Shown: positions 1 through 8,920, numbered from the stretch's first letter. The stretch: 64,000 nt of DNA from Exilibacterium tricleocarpae (GCF_007004655.1 NZ_ML660103.1:1-64000), one strand, 5' to 3'. Notes: generated by a model not told the origin, from the letters alone. Translations and numbers: made by a program.

Positions 1-88
1 TCACCTGTATGTTCGGTATTTTTACATTTCCCCTCTGTATTGGCAGGAGATGTTCAATAATTTTGAATTGTGCTTTCGTGATTTCCAT
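1..88 (-). CDS. IS5-family transposase, N-terminal fragment
   Basis: The minus-strand frame starts at ATG (86-88) and gives 29 residues beginning MEITKAQFKIIEHLLPIQRG, then a NIQV motif. This matches the start of the common IS5-family transposase (MEITKEQ..LLP.QRGN...NLQVLNAILY). Only this N-terminal piece is in the window; the DDE catalytic residues are outside it. The call rests on the recognisable opening motif and the inverted-repeat-like end just upstream. Confidence 0.75.
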   Translation of the reverse strand, partial: MEITKAQFKIIEHLLPIQRGNVKIPNIQV

Positions 89-125
89 AGGCGCACATTC
101 TATCAAAATTAGTGTGAACAGGCCC
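1..125 (-). mobile_element. IS5-family insertion sequence, one end only (cut by window edge)
   Basis: Read on the minus strand, a terminal-inverted-repeat-like end (GGGCCTGTTCACACT, about positions 111-125) is followed by the start of an IS5-type transposase. CTAG sits right at the outer boundary (125-128), the kind of YTAR target used by IS5 relatives. The rest of the element lies beyond the left edge, so completeness and activity cannot be judged. Confidence 0.75.
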
Positions 126-256
126 TAGCAGTTATTGCTGCTATTGACTGACGGCCGTGCTGTTTTTCTCCAATTTCTGCCACCCTTTCTGGTCCGGCGT
201 TACTTGAAGTGCCTTGCCGATACTCTTTTTATTAAAAAAAGTCCCAGTCAAGAACG
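126..256. other. Intergenic stretch without a recognisable gene
   Basis: AT-richer DNA between the IS end and the first palindromic element. On the minus strand a frame stays open from inside the palindrome down to a TAG at 141-143 and would encode a hydrophilic tail ending QKLEKNSTAVSQ. It could be the 3' remnant of a gene broken by the palindrome, but I recognise no family and cannot exclude chance. Confidence 0.3.
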
Positions 257-480
257 ATATTTCTTTAAGCAAGACTGTGCCAATTGACCGGTCTGCCGCT
301 GGGTGGAGCTTTCAGAAACACGCCGTAAACCCATCCCTGGGGGCTTCACGACAGCATCCCTGCTGTCGAGAGTTTCTGAAAGCTCCACCCAGCGGCAGAC
401 CTACCACCGGTATTTTGATCGAGATCAGTAAAGATAGCGCGGGGCTCGATGAATGGCACAAACTTTGTGAAGGAAGTGCC
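257..480 (+). repeat. MITE-like palindromic element, copy 1
   Basis: A 30-base left arm (290-319) and right arm (372-401) are perfectly complementary. They enclose a loop that contains a second small hairpin (CGACAGC ATCCCT GCTGTCG). Flanking them are weaker outer inverted repeats near 259-281 and 455-477 (about 16 of 23 positions match). The same loop and the flank motif GTGCCAATTGACCGGTCTGCC recur at 24.8, 25.1 and 28.7 kb. Protein-like frames across it are artefacts of the repeat. Confidence 0.85.
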
Positions 481-519
481 AATCACTTGTGTACTGATAT
501 TACCGTCACTGGGGTGGTA

Positions 520-640
520 GGTCCTTGTCGAAAGTCGGGGTTATGGGTTCGGGACTTTCTGAGGCATGGATGCCGAAGAAAGCCCCATGGACGGGTTTAC
601 GCGTGTCCCGAACCCATAACCCCGGCTTTCGGCAAGGGCC
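520..640 (-). repeat. Palindromic element, divergent copy with unrelated arms
   Basis: Arms at about 520-552 and 608-640 form a long hairpin with three mismatches, all G.T in the written strand. The loop (GGCATGGATGCCG, then AAGCCCCATGGACGGGTTTACGCGTG) is the reverse-orientation version of the loop in the other copies. The arm sequence is completely different from theirs. It lies directly after copy 1, so the two form a tandem pair. Confidence 0.75.
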
Positions 641-714
641 GGCTTCCGAGGCATAAACTTCGCATCAACCAAAAACTAAAGTCCCTCCAAATACATAAGC
701 TGGTGTATTGACCA

Positions 715-891
715 CTAAATCTTCTCACCGAAAAGCAGTTTGGTGTCTTTAAACTGGGCCGGCCTCAATGGGAGAATAGCCCGGTGAGACTCAAGTGCCA
801 CCGCGGTGAAAATATTGTCCGGCCAGAGCACTGGTTTCATTTCCGCCGAAAAATCCCGATAATACCGTTTTCGGATAGAGGACAATCTCAT
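715..891 (-). CDS. Small open reading frame of unknown function
   Basis: An ATG at 889-891 opens a 58-residue frame ending at TAG 715-717, divergent from the FAN1-type gene. The product starts MRLSSIRKRYYRDFSAEMKP and is mixed charged and hydrophobic, with no signal peptide, cysteine motif or repeat. Composition is plausible for a real protein, but I recognise no family and see no strong ribosome binding site. It may equally be a gene remnant left by the rearranged repeat region next to it. Confidence 0.3.
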   Translation of the reverse strand: MRLSSIRKRYYRDFSAEMKPVLWPDNIFTAVALESHRAILPLRPAQFKDTKLLFGEKI

Positions 892-923
892 GCCGGCTCC
901 ACATCCCGTCTGTTAGCCAGAAA

Positions 924-2567
924 ATGAAAGCCGTTGATCTGCCTCCCGATTACTATCTATCCAATTTTTTGTCGCTGGTGAATTTCGTTGCAGACCGGTA
1001 CACGAGTTTGCTGTCCCCGGGGGAAAAAACGTTTTACGACAGTTTCCAGTCCGTCGACCCCGACGCGCAAAAACTCTATGTGCGCTTACTGTCCAGAAAA
1101 GGGCAATTATTTCGCCGCAGTAAACTGAGCTACAGCGAAATCGACTCGATAGAAACCGCGGCGCAGATACTGGCCGGTGCCGGCCTGCTGGACATCGACC
1201 CGGTTGTCGAACCCGCGGTATTGGTGCCGCTTTTTTCCAAGGCCGAGTTGCTGGCGTTGTGTGTGGAGCGTGGGGAACTAAAAACATTCAGGACCCTGGG
1301 GCGGGGCGCTTTGGAAAAGGCGCTGCTGGTACAAGCAGAATCCGTGGGGCTGCGCCTGTCCGGGGCCGACACCGTATACCGGATCAACGGCGAGGAGGCG
1401 TTCACGACGTTCAAACTCTGCTACTTCGGCAACCTGCGCCAGGACCTGACCGACTATGTGCTGCGCGACCTCGGGCTGCAGACCTACGAACGCTATTCGC
1501 TCGAACAGCGGCATTTACTGTTTCAGTCCCGCGCCCAGATAGAGCGCCACCTCCAGTATTACCGCTGTGCAGAGCAGCTCGATACCGTCATCGGTGCGGA
1601 CGCCGATACCCTGGTCGACTTCCATGCCGGTTTGCCCGCCAAAGACCGTGCCGACAAAACCCTGAGCCGGCGCCTGGACCGCCTGACCTTGACACTGGCC
1701 CGGCAGTTGGAGCGGCTCGATGCCCTGGATCAGGCCGACATGCTCTATCGCGCCTGCGAGCGCCCCCCGGCGCGGGAGCGGCGTGCCCGCCTGGCCGCGA
1801 AGCAGGGCCGGCCGGCGGCGGCCCTGGCGTTTTGCCGCGATATACTGGCGGCGCCCCGCAGCGAGGAAGAGCTGACATTTGCCGGCGCCTTCGGTTACCG
1901 TATCGCCCGCCGCCACGGCGATGACTGGCCCCAGCCGCCGGCTTACCAGGTGCCCACCAAAACCGTCGTGCTGGCAGCCGGGCCGGCATCGGTGGAATGG
2001 GCGGCGGCGGAGTACCTGGCCGCTGAAGGACGCTGCTTCTATGTCGAAAACACACTGTTCAATGGCGTACTCGGCCTGTTTATCTGGGATATTGTGTTTG
2101 CACCGGTGGCCGGCGCGTTTTTCAATCCCTTCCAGACGGCGCCCGGGGATTTTTACGAGCCAGACTTTCACATCGCCCGGGCAGAGTTGCTGCAGGCGCG
2201 CTTTGAACAGTTGTCCGGCCCGGCGTTTACCGATACCGTAAAGCGCAACTTCCGGCACAAGCGCGGTATTGCCAACCCGCTGGTGGCCTGGCAATACCTG
2301 TCGGAGGAACTGATTGATCTCGCCCTGACACGCATTCCCGCCGCCCACTGGGAGAAAATCTTTCGCCGCCAACTGGCCGAGCTGCGCAACAATCGCGCCG
2401 GGCTGCCGGACCTGGTGCTATTTCCCCCGGACAGCGGCTATGAGCTGGTGGAAGTAAAAGGGCCGGGGGACCGCCTGCAAAAAAATCAGCTGCGCTGGAT
2501 GTGTTTCTTTGCTGAACACAACATTGCCCACCGGGTGCTGGCGGTCGAGTGGGGTGACTGTGCCTGA
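924..2567 (+). CDS. FAN1-type structure-specific nuclease (VRR-NUC domain)
   Basis: A 547-residue protein with a C-terminal VRR-NUC domain. The PD...EVK core is visible as LPDLVLFPP (about residue 494) and YELVEVKGPGDRLQKNQ (about 506-522), giving the catalytic Asp, Glu, Lys and a following Gln. Size and layout match bacterial FAN1 homologues such as that of Pseudomonas, which cleave branched DNA and act in interstrand-crosslink repair. The N-terminal two thirds is an all-helical, TPR-like scaffold. The stop overlaps the start region of the helicase gene downstream by one or two bases, so the two are very likely co-transcribed and work together. Confidence 0.85.
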   Translation: MKAVDLPPDYYLSNFLSLVNFVADRYTSLLSPGEKTFYDSFQSVDPDAQKLYVRLLSRKGQLFRRSKLSYSEIDSIETAAQILAGAGLLDIDPVVEPAVLVPLFSKAELLALCVERGELKTFRTLGRGALEKALLVQAESVGLRLSGADTVYRINGEEAFTTFKLCYFGNLRQDLTDYVLRDLGLQTYERYSLEQRHLLFQSRAQIERHLQYYRCAEQLDTVIGADADTLVDFHAGLPAKDRADKTLSRRLDRLTLTLARQLERLDALDQADMLYRACERPPARERRARLAAKQGRPAAALAFCRDILAAPRSEEELTFAGAFGYRIARRHGDDWPQPPAYQVPTKTVVLAAGPASVEWAAAEYLAAEGRCFYVENTLFNGVLGLFIWDIVFAPVAGAFFNPFQTAPGDFYEPDFHIARAELLQARFEQLSGPAFTDTVKRNFRHKRGIANPLVAWQYLSEELIDLALTRIPAAHWEKIFRRQLAELRNNRAGLPDLVLFPPDSGYELVEVKGPGDRLQKNQLRWMCFFAEHNIAHRVLAVEWGDCA

Positions 2568-2568
2568 T

Positions 2569-4995
2569 ATGCCCGCCGACACCCTGGCGCTGTCGGTCAG
2601 GCAGTTGGTGGAGTTTACCTGCCGGCGCGGCGACTTGCTGTCGTCGGCGGCGGCAGGGCCGAGTGCCCAGGAAGGAATCAAGGCACACAGTCGTTTGCAA
2701 AAACAACGACCCGCGGAGAGTCTCGCCGAATACCCCGTCGAGGTCACTATCGAGCGCCGCGGGTACCGGCTGCGGCTCGGTGGGCGGCTGGACTTGCTGC
2801 ATCCGCAGCACACGCCGCCATTGCTGGAAGAGATAAAAACGACCTACAGTCCGCCGGCGGAGCTGGCCGACAGTCAGCGCTTTCTGCACTGGTCGCAGCT
2901 TAAGGTCTACGGCTACTGCTATCTTCGGCAACACAACGAGGCGCCTGCCACCCTGGACCTGGGCATGGTTTGGTACGACCTGCTGGCGGATCGGGTGCAC
3001 CGGCAACAGCAGACTGCCGACCGCGCTGCCCTGGAGGCGTTCTGTCTGCCCCTGATCGACGCCTACCTGGACTGGCACGAGTTGATCGCGCGCCGGCGTG
3101 CGCAAATGCTCGACAGCGCCGCCCGGCTGGCGTTTCCGTTTCCGGACTACCGCCGCGGCCAGCGCCAGCTCGCCGTCGCAGTGTTCCGCAGCCTGCGCGA
3201 CAGCGACAGCTTGCTGGCCGAGGCGCCCACGGGTATTGGCAAGACTGTCAGCAGTGTGTTCCCGGCTGTTAAGGTCATGGGTGAGAAACATATCGATCAA
3301 GTAACTTACCTGACCGCCAAGAAACAGGGGCGGGCGGTGGTGGCAGACTGCCTGGCGTTGTTGCGCCGTGGCGGCCTGCAGATGACCGCGCTGGTGTTGC
3401 AGGCCAAAAACGATATCTGCGAGTGTCGCAACGGCGGCTGCGAGCGCGATGGCGAGGGCAACTGTCCGCTGCTGCTCGGATTTTACGACCGACTGCCGAC
3501 GGCGCGGCGGGCACTGCTGGAACAGGACGTTATCGACAGCGCCGCCGTGCGCCGCAGCGCCGCTGAACACCGGCTGTGTCCGTTCGAGTTGTCGTTGCAG
3601 TTACTGCCCTGGGTGCAGTTTGTGGTAGCCGATTTCAACTATGTCTTTGATCCGCTGGTGGGTCTCACCTATTTTCGCGATTCCGGGGGCTGGAATAAAG
3701 AGTTGCCGCACAATAAGTCTCGCCAGAGCGGCGCCGGCGAGCACCGCATCGGCCTGCTGGTGGACGAGGCCCACAACCTGGTCGAGCGATCGCGGGATAT
3801 GTACTCGGTGCAGTTTTCCCGCGCTGATGTGCAGCGTATCGCACTGCTGTGTAAATCCTCTCACCCCCGCCTGGAGCGCGCGGTCAAAGGTGTGGCCCGC
3901 GCCATCAGTCGCTGGGCGAAGCCGCTGCCGGCCGGCACCTCCGTGACTGCCGAAAAGCCCCAGACCCTGACTCGCGCCGTCGAGAAGGTGAAAGCTGTTA
4001 TCGACCTGTTGTCGCAACAGGGCGTGCGTTTTCCAGATGCCTTCGGTGAGTGGGTGCCGGAAATCTACCGCTATCTGAAGGTGGATGCGCTGGAGGACAC
4101 CGTTTATCGCACCGTGACGGAACGGCAGCCGGCGCGCCGGGGTGATATCTGCGTGACCCGCAAGTGCCTGGATGCGAGCCGCTTTTTGACCGATATCTAT
4201 GCGCGGTTTCATGGCGGTGTGCTGTTTTCCGGCACCTTGCGGCCGGCGTTTTTTTTCCGCCGGGTATTGGGCCTGCAACCGCAGACCGGTTACCTGACCC
4301 TGCCGTCGCCGTTTACCCCCGACCAGCAGGGGGTTTTTGTCTGCGAGTACATCGATACCCGCTATAGACACCGCGCTGCCGGGGTGGAGGGGATTGTGCT
4401 GTTGATTGCGGCGGCCTGCCAGTCCCGCCGGGGCAACTACCTGGTGTTTTTTCCCTCCTATCAGTACCTCGATCAGGTGTTTGCGGGTTTTGTCGCACGC
4501 TACCCCGATACGGCGGTCGTCAGGCAGGCGCCGGCTGCCAGCGACGCGTCCCGGGCCCGGTTTCTGGCTCATTTCGAGGGTGCCGGCGCCACTGTAGGGT
4601 TCGCCATCACGGGTGGTATCTACGGCGAGGCGGTGGACTACGTGGGCGATCGGTTGACCGGCGTCATCGCAGTGGGGGTAGGTTTGCCGCAGATTAATCC
4701 GCAGCGGCAACTGATCCGGGACTATTACCAGGGCGAAGGACTGGACGGCTTCGACTATGCCTACCGCTACCCGGGTATGACGCGGGTATTGCAGACCGCC
4801 GGGCGGGTGATCCGGCGGGAGACCGACCGGGGTATAATCCTGCTGGCGGACCACCGTTTCAGTGAACCCTTTTACCGGCACTTGTTTCCCGGGCACTGGC
4901 ACCCGCAGCGCTGTCGCGACCAGACGCAGCTCGAGGCGGCACTGGCCGGTTTCTGGTGTGACGACAGCGGCGATGGGAGCCACAACCGCGATTGA
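2569..4995 (+). CDS. XPD/DinG-type Fe-S DNA helicase with N-terminal Cas4/RecB-like nuclease domain
   Basis: About 808 residues from the ATG one base after the FAN1 stop; the frame is open slightly further upstream, but that overlaps FAN1. The N-terminus has a PD-(D/E)XK-like core: GGRLDLL (Asp near 75), LLEEIKTTY (Glu/Lys near 87-90), then a Gln/Tyr-rich helix. The helicase part has Walker A EAPTGIGKT (near 218-226) and the DEAH box DEAHN (near 398). Between them lie clustered cysteines (CECRNGGC, NC, LCPFEL) expected to hold a 4Fe-4S cluster. The protein should unwind DNA 5'-3'. Pairing with FAN1 indicates a repair module. Confidence 0.85.
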   Translation: MPADTLALSVRQLVEFTCRRGDLLSSAAAGPSAQEGIKAHSRLQKQRPAESLAEYPVEVTIERRGYRLRLGGRLDLLHPQHTPPLLEEIKTTYSPPAELADSQRFLHWSQLKVYGYCYLRQHNEAPATLDLGMVWYDLLADRVHRQQQTADRAALEAFCLPLIDAYLDWHELIARRRAQMLDSAARLAFPFPDYRRGQRQLAVAVFRSLRDSDSLLAEAPTGIGKTVSSVFPAVKVMGEKHIDQVTYLTAKKQGRAVVADCLALLRRGGLQMTALVLQAKNDICECRNGGCERDGEGNCPLLLGFYDRLPTARRALLEQDVIDSAAVRRSAAEHRLCPFELSLQLLPWVQFVVADFNYVFDPLVGLTYFRDSGGWNKELPHNKSRQSGAGEHRIGLLVDEAHNLVERSRDMYSVQFSRADVQRIALLCKSSHPRLERAVKGVARAISRWAKPLPAGTSVTAEKPQTLTRAVEKVKAVIDLLSQQGVRFPDAFGEWVPEIYRYLKVDALEDTVYRTVTERQPARRGDICVTRKCLDASRFLTDIYARFHGGVLFSGTLRPAFFFRRVLGLQPQTGYLTLPSPFTPDQQGVFVCEYIDTRYRHRAAGVEGIVLLIAAACQSRRGNYLVFFPSYQYLDQVFAGFVARYPDTAVVRQAPAASDASRARFLAHFEGAGATVGFAITGGIYGEAVDYVGDRLTGVIAVGVGLPQINPQRQLIRDYYQGEGLDGFDYAYRYPGMTRVLQTAGRVIRRETDRGIILLADHRFSEPFYRHLFPGHWHPQRCRDQTQLEAALAGFWCDDSGDGSHNRD

Positions 4996-5088
4996 ATTAA
5001 TCGCGGCGGGCGGACTCTACAGTGCATGGAAAACCGAAATGGTAAGAACCGGCCGCCGTACACAAACCAGCGGACTGATGCAGTCAGT

Positions 5089-6558
5089 ATGAGCAGATTT
5101 TCCCTACCGGACCGCGATTGCTCGACACCCAACCGGTTTGGGGCCGCGGTCCTTGGCGGCTGTTTACTGTGGCTGTGTCAGGCCGCGCTCGCGGTGGCGG
5201 CGGTCCAAGGGGACGATCAACAGGAACCCCAGCAGACACCGCCCGCTTACTACCACACGGCGATTGCCGAGATTGAATCCGAGTTCGGACCCTATGCTGC
5301 GGACCTGAGTGAGCCGCTGCAAGGACTGGCCGCGACCTTGGCGCAGCAGGGCGATTACCGGGGTGCCGGCAGGGCTTACCGGCGGGCGATTCACCTGACC
5401 CGTATCAACGAAGGGCTGTATTCCAGTCGCCAGATTCCCCTGTTACAGGCATTGGTGACGGTGGATCAAAGTGCCGGGCGCTGGGACCGCGCCAACGATG
5501 GCTACGGCCACATGACCTGGCTCTATCGCCAGGCGTTCTCCCGCGGTGAGCGTCTGGATTATGCCGGGGGCCTGGGGCGGATCAGTGACTGGCATCTGGC
5601 GGTGGTGGGTCTGGACGCGGCGGCCCAACGCCACACTCACCTGCGGCGCGCCAATGAGATCAATCAACTGGCGCTCAGGGCGGCCCAACGGCAGTACGGC
5701 AACCTGGACGATCCCCGCCTGGTGCCCGTGCTCTACCGCTTGGCGTTGTCCCACTACTACCTGGCGCTGGCGCTGGCACGGGATGTGAAAGCCAATGCGC
5801 TGCTGCGGGAGTCCGATTTGCAGCGGGTTCCGCGCGATCGCAGCGGGCTTTTCGAAAACCGGATCGATACTGATACGGCGGAAGTGAACCGGCACTTGCA
5901 GAGTGGGCGCCAGGCGCTACAGCGCATCCAGTCCATTTACGGGCAGTCGTTGCGACCGACCGCGGCGCAGGCTGAGGCTATGACGCTGGTTTACCTGGCC
6001 GACTGGGAACTGCTGTCGGCACGGGTCAGAAGCTTTACGCGTTCCACCTATCTGCGCGGCAGTGTGGTGCGGCAGTCGATCAGTTATGGTTCAGTAAAAA
6101 AAGCCGTGCAGCAGTACAACGGCGCCCATCGGCAGTTGCTGGCGCTCGGCCTTGAACCGGCGGCGCTGCGCCAATTTTTCAGTCGCCCGGCGGCGCTGCC
6201 GGCGCCGGTTTTCTCGCCGCTGCCCGATACGCCCGCCGGCCCGGGTGACAGTGAGTCATCGCCGGGCAGCGCTATGCAATTCGTCAGTTGGGTGCCGGCG
6301 TTGCGCGGCGTCAGTTACCCGGGCGCCAGTCTGCTGTTGCCGACCCAGCGGCGACTGGTGCAGGCGACTGCCTCGCTCGATGTCGATGCGCTGGGCAGGG
6401 CCGCCCGCATCGAGTTTACCCAGCGCGACGACGGGGTGCGGATACCCTCGCGGGCGCGGGAAGAAATCAAAGCTATTCAGTTCCGCCCCGCCATTGTCGA
6501 TGAGGCCGCCACCCGCAGCTCGGCGGTTACGCTGCATTATAAGTTTTCAAGCGGCTAA
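5089..6558 (+). CDS. Exported TPR-like protein with TonB-C-like terminus
   Basis: About 489 residues. I chose the ATG at 5089 because it places a hydrophobic signal-type segment (GAAVLGGCLLWLCQAALAVAA) near the N-terminus; an earlier ATG at 5026 is possible. The middle is helical with repeat-like stretches (YRGAGRAYRRAIHLTR, LLQALVTV) resembling tetratricopeptide units. The last 80 residues (AARIEFTQRDDGVRIPSRAREEIKAIQFRPA) look like the TonB C-terminal fold. The product is probably periplasmic. I know no specific role for this architecture and cannot assign a substrate. Confidence 0.6.
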   Translation: MSRFSLPDRDCSTPNRFGAAVLGGCLLWLCQAALAVAAVQGDDQQEPQQTPPAYYHTAIAEIESEFGPYAADLSEPLQGLAATLAQQGDYRGAGRAYRRAIHLTRINEGLYSSRQIPLLQALVTVDQSAGRWDRANDGYGHMTWLYRQAFSRGERLDYAGGLGRISDWHLAVVGLDAAAQRHTHLRRANEINQLALRAAQRQYGNLDDPRLVPVLYRLALSHYYLALALARDVKANALLRESDLQRVPRDRSGLFENRIDTDTAEVNRHLQSGRQALQRIQSIYGQSLRPTAAQAEAMTLVYLADWELLSARVRSFTRSTYLRGSVVRQSISYGSVKKAVQQYNGAHRQLLALGLEPAALRQFFSRPAALPAPVFSPLPDTPAGPGDSESSPGSAMQFVSWVPALRGVSYPGASLLLPTQRRLVQATASLDVDALGRAARIEFTQRDDGVRIPSRAREEIKAIQFRPAIVDEAATRSSAVTLHYKFSSG

Positions 6559-6735
6559 AGCACCCCGCAGATTTTCCTCGTTTGGATAGTGATCGGGGGA
6601 CGGGCAAAATCCGCGTAATATGACTGTAACAATTACCTCCCTACCATAGCGTATTTACTTATCTGCCACAGCGCGGTGTAGAATACAGTCCTTTGCCCGG
6701 CGGGTATTCCGATCACTTCAAGCAGAGCAGTTTTT

Positions 6736-7344
6736 ATGACAAGCAGCGGCAACGCCCGTGAAGCCTTCGGTCTGACGATTCTCAAAAACAACCACAAAGA
6801 TATTCGGCGCCTGCGGCAAGAGACCGGCGCTGCTGAAATTCACGGCAATAAATTTTGGAAATCCAGCTTTTTGCTGATGGACTACCTGCAGGAGAGCCGC
6901 CCCAGGCAACGGTTGAAGATACTGGAAATCGGCTGCGGCTGGGGCCTTGGTGGGATTTTTTGCGCAAAACACTTCGCCGCCCGTGTCACGTCGCTCGATG
7001 CCGACGCCTCGGTATTTCCGTACCTGTTGCACCATGCCGATATCAACGGCGTAAAAGTGGAGACCTGGCGCAGCCGTTACGAAAACGTCAGGCGGGTCGA
7101 CCTGTCCCGGTTTGATATGGTGATCGGGGCGGATATCTGTTTTTGGGATTCCATGGTCGATCCGCTGTTCAATCTGGTGCGGCGGGCACATCAGGCCGGC
7201 GTTGGGCGGATCGTGTTGAGCGATCCGGGGCGGCCGACTTTCCGCACCGTGGCGCAGCGCTGCGTCGACAAACTCGAGGCCGATTACCAGGCCTGGCACG
7301 TGCCGGCGCCGCACAATACCTCGGGCCTGATCCTGGAGGTATGA
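6736..7344 (+). CDS. Class I SAM-dependent methyltransferase
   Basis: 202 residues with SAM-binding motif I ILEIGCGWGLGGIF near residue 66 and the acidic end of strand 2 at SLDAD. The sequence FDMVIGADICFWDSMVDPL is the motif IV/V region typical of the seven-strand family related to protein-lysine methyltransferases (PF10294-like). The substrate is unknown. The gene stands alone, convergent with phaZ (stop codons 46 bases apart). Confidence 0.75.
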   Translation: MTSSGNAREAFGLTILKNNHKDIRRLRQETGAAEIHGNKFWKSSFLLMDYLQESRPRQRLKILEIGCGWGLGGIFCAKHFAARVTSLDADASVFPYLLHHADINGVKVETWRSRYENVRRVDLSRFDMVIGADICFWDSMVDPLFNLVRRAHQAGVGRIVLSDPGRPTFRTVAQRCVDKLEADYQAWHVPAPHNTSGLILEV

Positions 7345-7389
7345 CCTGCGGTTGTGATTGCTGCGGTCTGACTACTCAGAGCCGGGGCC

Positions 7390-8664
7390 TCAACCGCGGT
7401 AGTCGGCCTCTCGTTTCCAGTCGAAGTGGGAGCGGATAAAATCGCGCAGGCGCGGCTGCACTTCACTGCGAAAACGGCGGCCGTTGAAAACGCCGTAGTG
7501 GCCCACCCCCGGCTGCACATAATCAAAGCGTTTGGCGGCGGGAATATTGCCACACAGATCGTGTGCCGCCTGGGTTTGGCCGATGCCGGAAATATCGTCC
7601 TTTTCCCCTTCCACCGTCATCAGTGCCACGTCGGTAATGGCGCCGGGCTGCACCAGTTCGCCACGGTGTCGAAACACGCCGCGAGCCAGGTGGTGATCCT
7701 GAAACACCTCGCGAATAGTCTGCAGGTAAAACTCCTCGGTGAGGTCCAGCACTGCCAGGTACTCGTCGTAGAACTCGCGGTGTTTTTGAATACTGTCGCA
7801 GTCACCCTCCACCAGGTGGTTGAAATAATCTTCGTGGGCCTCCAGATGCGAGCGCGGGTTCATGGTGATAAACCCGCCCAGTTGCAGAAACCCCGGATAG
7901 ACGCGGCGCATCACACCGGGGTTGGGCCATGGCACACTGTAAATCATATTTTGCTCAAACCAGGCGTAGGAGCGCTCCATGGCCAGCTTGTTAGGCACCG
8001 TCGGCGAGCGGCGGGTATCGATGGGCGACCCCATAAACGTCATGGTGGCGGGTCGATTCGGGTCTTGCGCTGCGGCCATCAGAGAGACCGCGGCCAGCAC
8101 CGGCGGCCCGGGTTGGCAAATGCCGATCACATGGGCCGCGGGTCCGAGGTGATGCAGCATGTCGATAACGTAGTCGACATAGTCGTTGAGATCGAAACGG
8201 CCCAACCCCACCGGGACATTGCGGGCATCCTCCCAATCGGTGACATAGACCTCGTGCTCCGGCAGCATTGCCTCCACGGTGCCGCGCAGCAGTGTGGCGT
8301 AGTGGCCGGACAGCGGCGCCACCAGCAATACCCGCGGATCGTAGCGCCGGTGTCCGTGGGCGGCCAGCAGATCTTTCTTTTTACGCTTGAAGTGGAGCAG
8401 GCGGCAGAAGTCATTTTCCCAAACCACTTTCTCTTTGACCCGCACCGGGTAACCGTTGATGCGGGTCTGGTCTATGCCCCAATCGGGTTTGCCGTAGCGG
8501 CGGGTCACAGACAGAAAGAAGTTACTGGTGGCGGCCGAAAAGCGACCTGGTACCGAGTAGGCGGCGGGGTTAAAGGGCAGGCTGAGCAGATTGGCGTTGG
8601 TCTTGGCCAACACCCGCAGCGGCCGCACAGCCGCGTGACTGAGTTCATAAAGGTGGTAAAGCAT
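7390..8664 (-). CDS. phaZ: Intracellular polyhydroxyalkanoate depolymerase
   Basis: 424 residues from ATG at 8662-8664; a TTG two codons upstream is also in frame. The alpha/beta-hydrolase fold carries VIGICQPGPPVLAA, where the lipase-box nucleophile is Cys instead of Ser, as in intracellular PHB depolymerases of the Ralstonia PhaZa1 type. The C-terminal EGEKDDISGIGQTQAAHDL and PGVGHYGVFNGRR segments supply the acid and His. It should mobilise stored PHB granules to 3-hydroxybutyrate. No synthase or phasin gene is nearby. Confidence 0.9.
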   Translation of the reverse strand: MLYHLYELSHAAVRPLRVLAKTNANLLSLPFNPAAYSVPGRFSAATSNFFLSVTRRYGKPDWGIDQTRINGYPVRVKEKVVWENDFCRLLHFKRKKKDLLAAHGHRRYDPRVLLVAPLSGHYATLLRGTVEAMLPEHEVYVTDWEDARNVPVGLGRFDLNDYVDYVIDMLHHLGPAAHVIGICQPGPPVLAAVSLMAAAQDPNRPATMTFMGSPIDTRRSPTVPNKLAMERSYAWFEQNMIYSVPWPNPGVMRRVYPGFLQLGGFITMNPRSHLEAHEDYFNHLVEGDCDSIQKHREFYDEYLAVLDLTEEFYLQTIREVFQDHHLARGVFRHRGELVQPGAITDVALMTVEGEKDDISGIGQTQAAHDLCGNIPAAKRFDYVQPGVGHYGVFNGRRFRSEVQPRLRDFIRSHFDWKREADYRG

Positions 8665-8754
8665 AGGCAATTATCCGGCTATGCCCCAAAATCAAAATGC
8701 ACCGTTTTGGCGCATGGGCAGTTGGGTCAAGAAGTCAACTGGGACTCCGGTTTA

Positions 8755-8769
8755 TGCTGCACTGCAACA
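8755..8769. promoter_or_regulatory. Candidate PhaR-like operator upstream of phaZ
   Basis: TGCTGCACTGCAACA lies about 90 bases upstream of the phaZ start and is a near-perfect TGC/GCA palindrome. PhaR-type PHA regulators are described as binding TGC-rich palindromes, so this is a reasonable operator candidate. It is a motif match only. The rest of the 8665-8920 gap shows no gene. Confidence 0.35.
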
Positions 8770-8920
8770 AAACAAGGGTGAGTATGGCAATCTTTGTCGT
8801 TGTGCGCAAACCTTTCGTGGGAGGTCTCTCCGCAAGCCCTTATCTGGGGTCTTGGCTACTGCTTTATGGGGCTTCTGTGGGCCTGCTTCGAATTGTACTG
8901 TGTCGATGCACGGTTCCAGG

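Noticed and set aside
290-401. Palindromes as integron attC sites
   Set aside because: Arms are near-perfect rather than bulged, conserved parts are in the loop, no core GTTRRRY ends and no integrase nearby.
214-711. 165-residue frame across the tandem palindromes
   Set aside because: Its protein is produced by the repeat itself; similar frames arise at every copy (25084-25323, 28745-29002). No gene evidence.
3601-4983. 460-residue minus-strand frame opposite the helicase
   Set aside because: Antisense shadow of a gene with clear Walker and DEAH motifs; low-complexity composition and no domain.
7426-8781. 451-residue plus-strand frame opposite phaZ
   Set aside because: Mirror frame of a high-GC gene; no motifs, no ribosome binding site.
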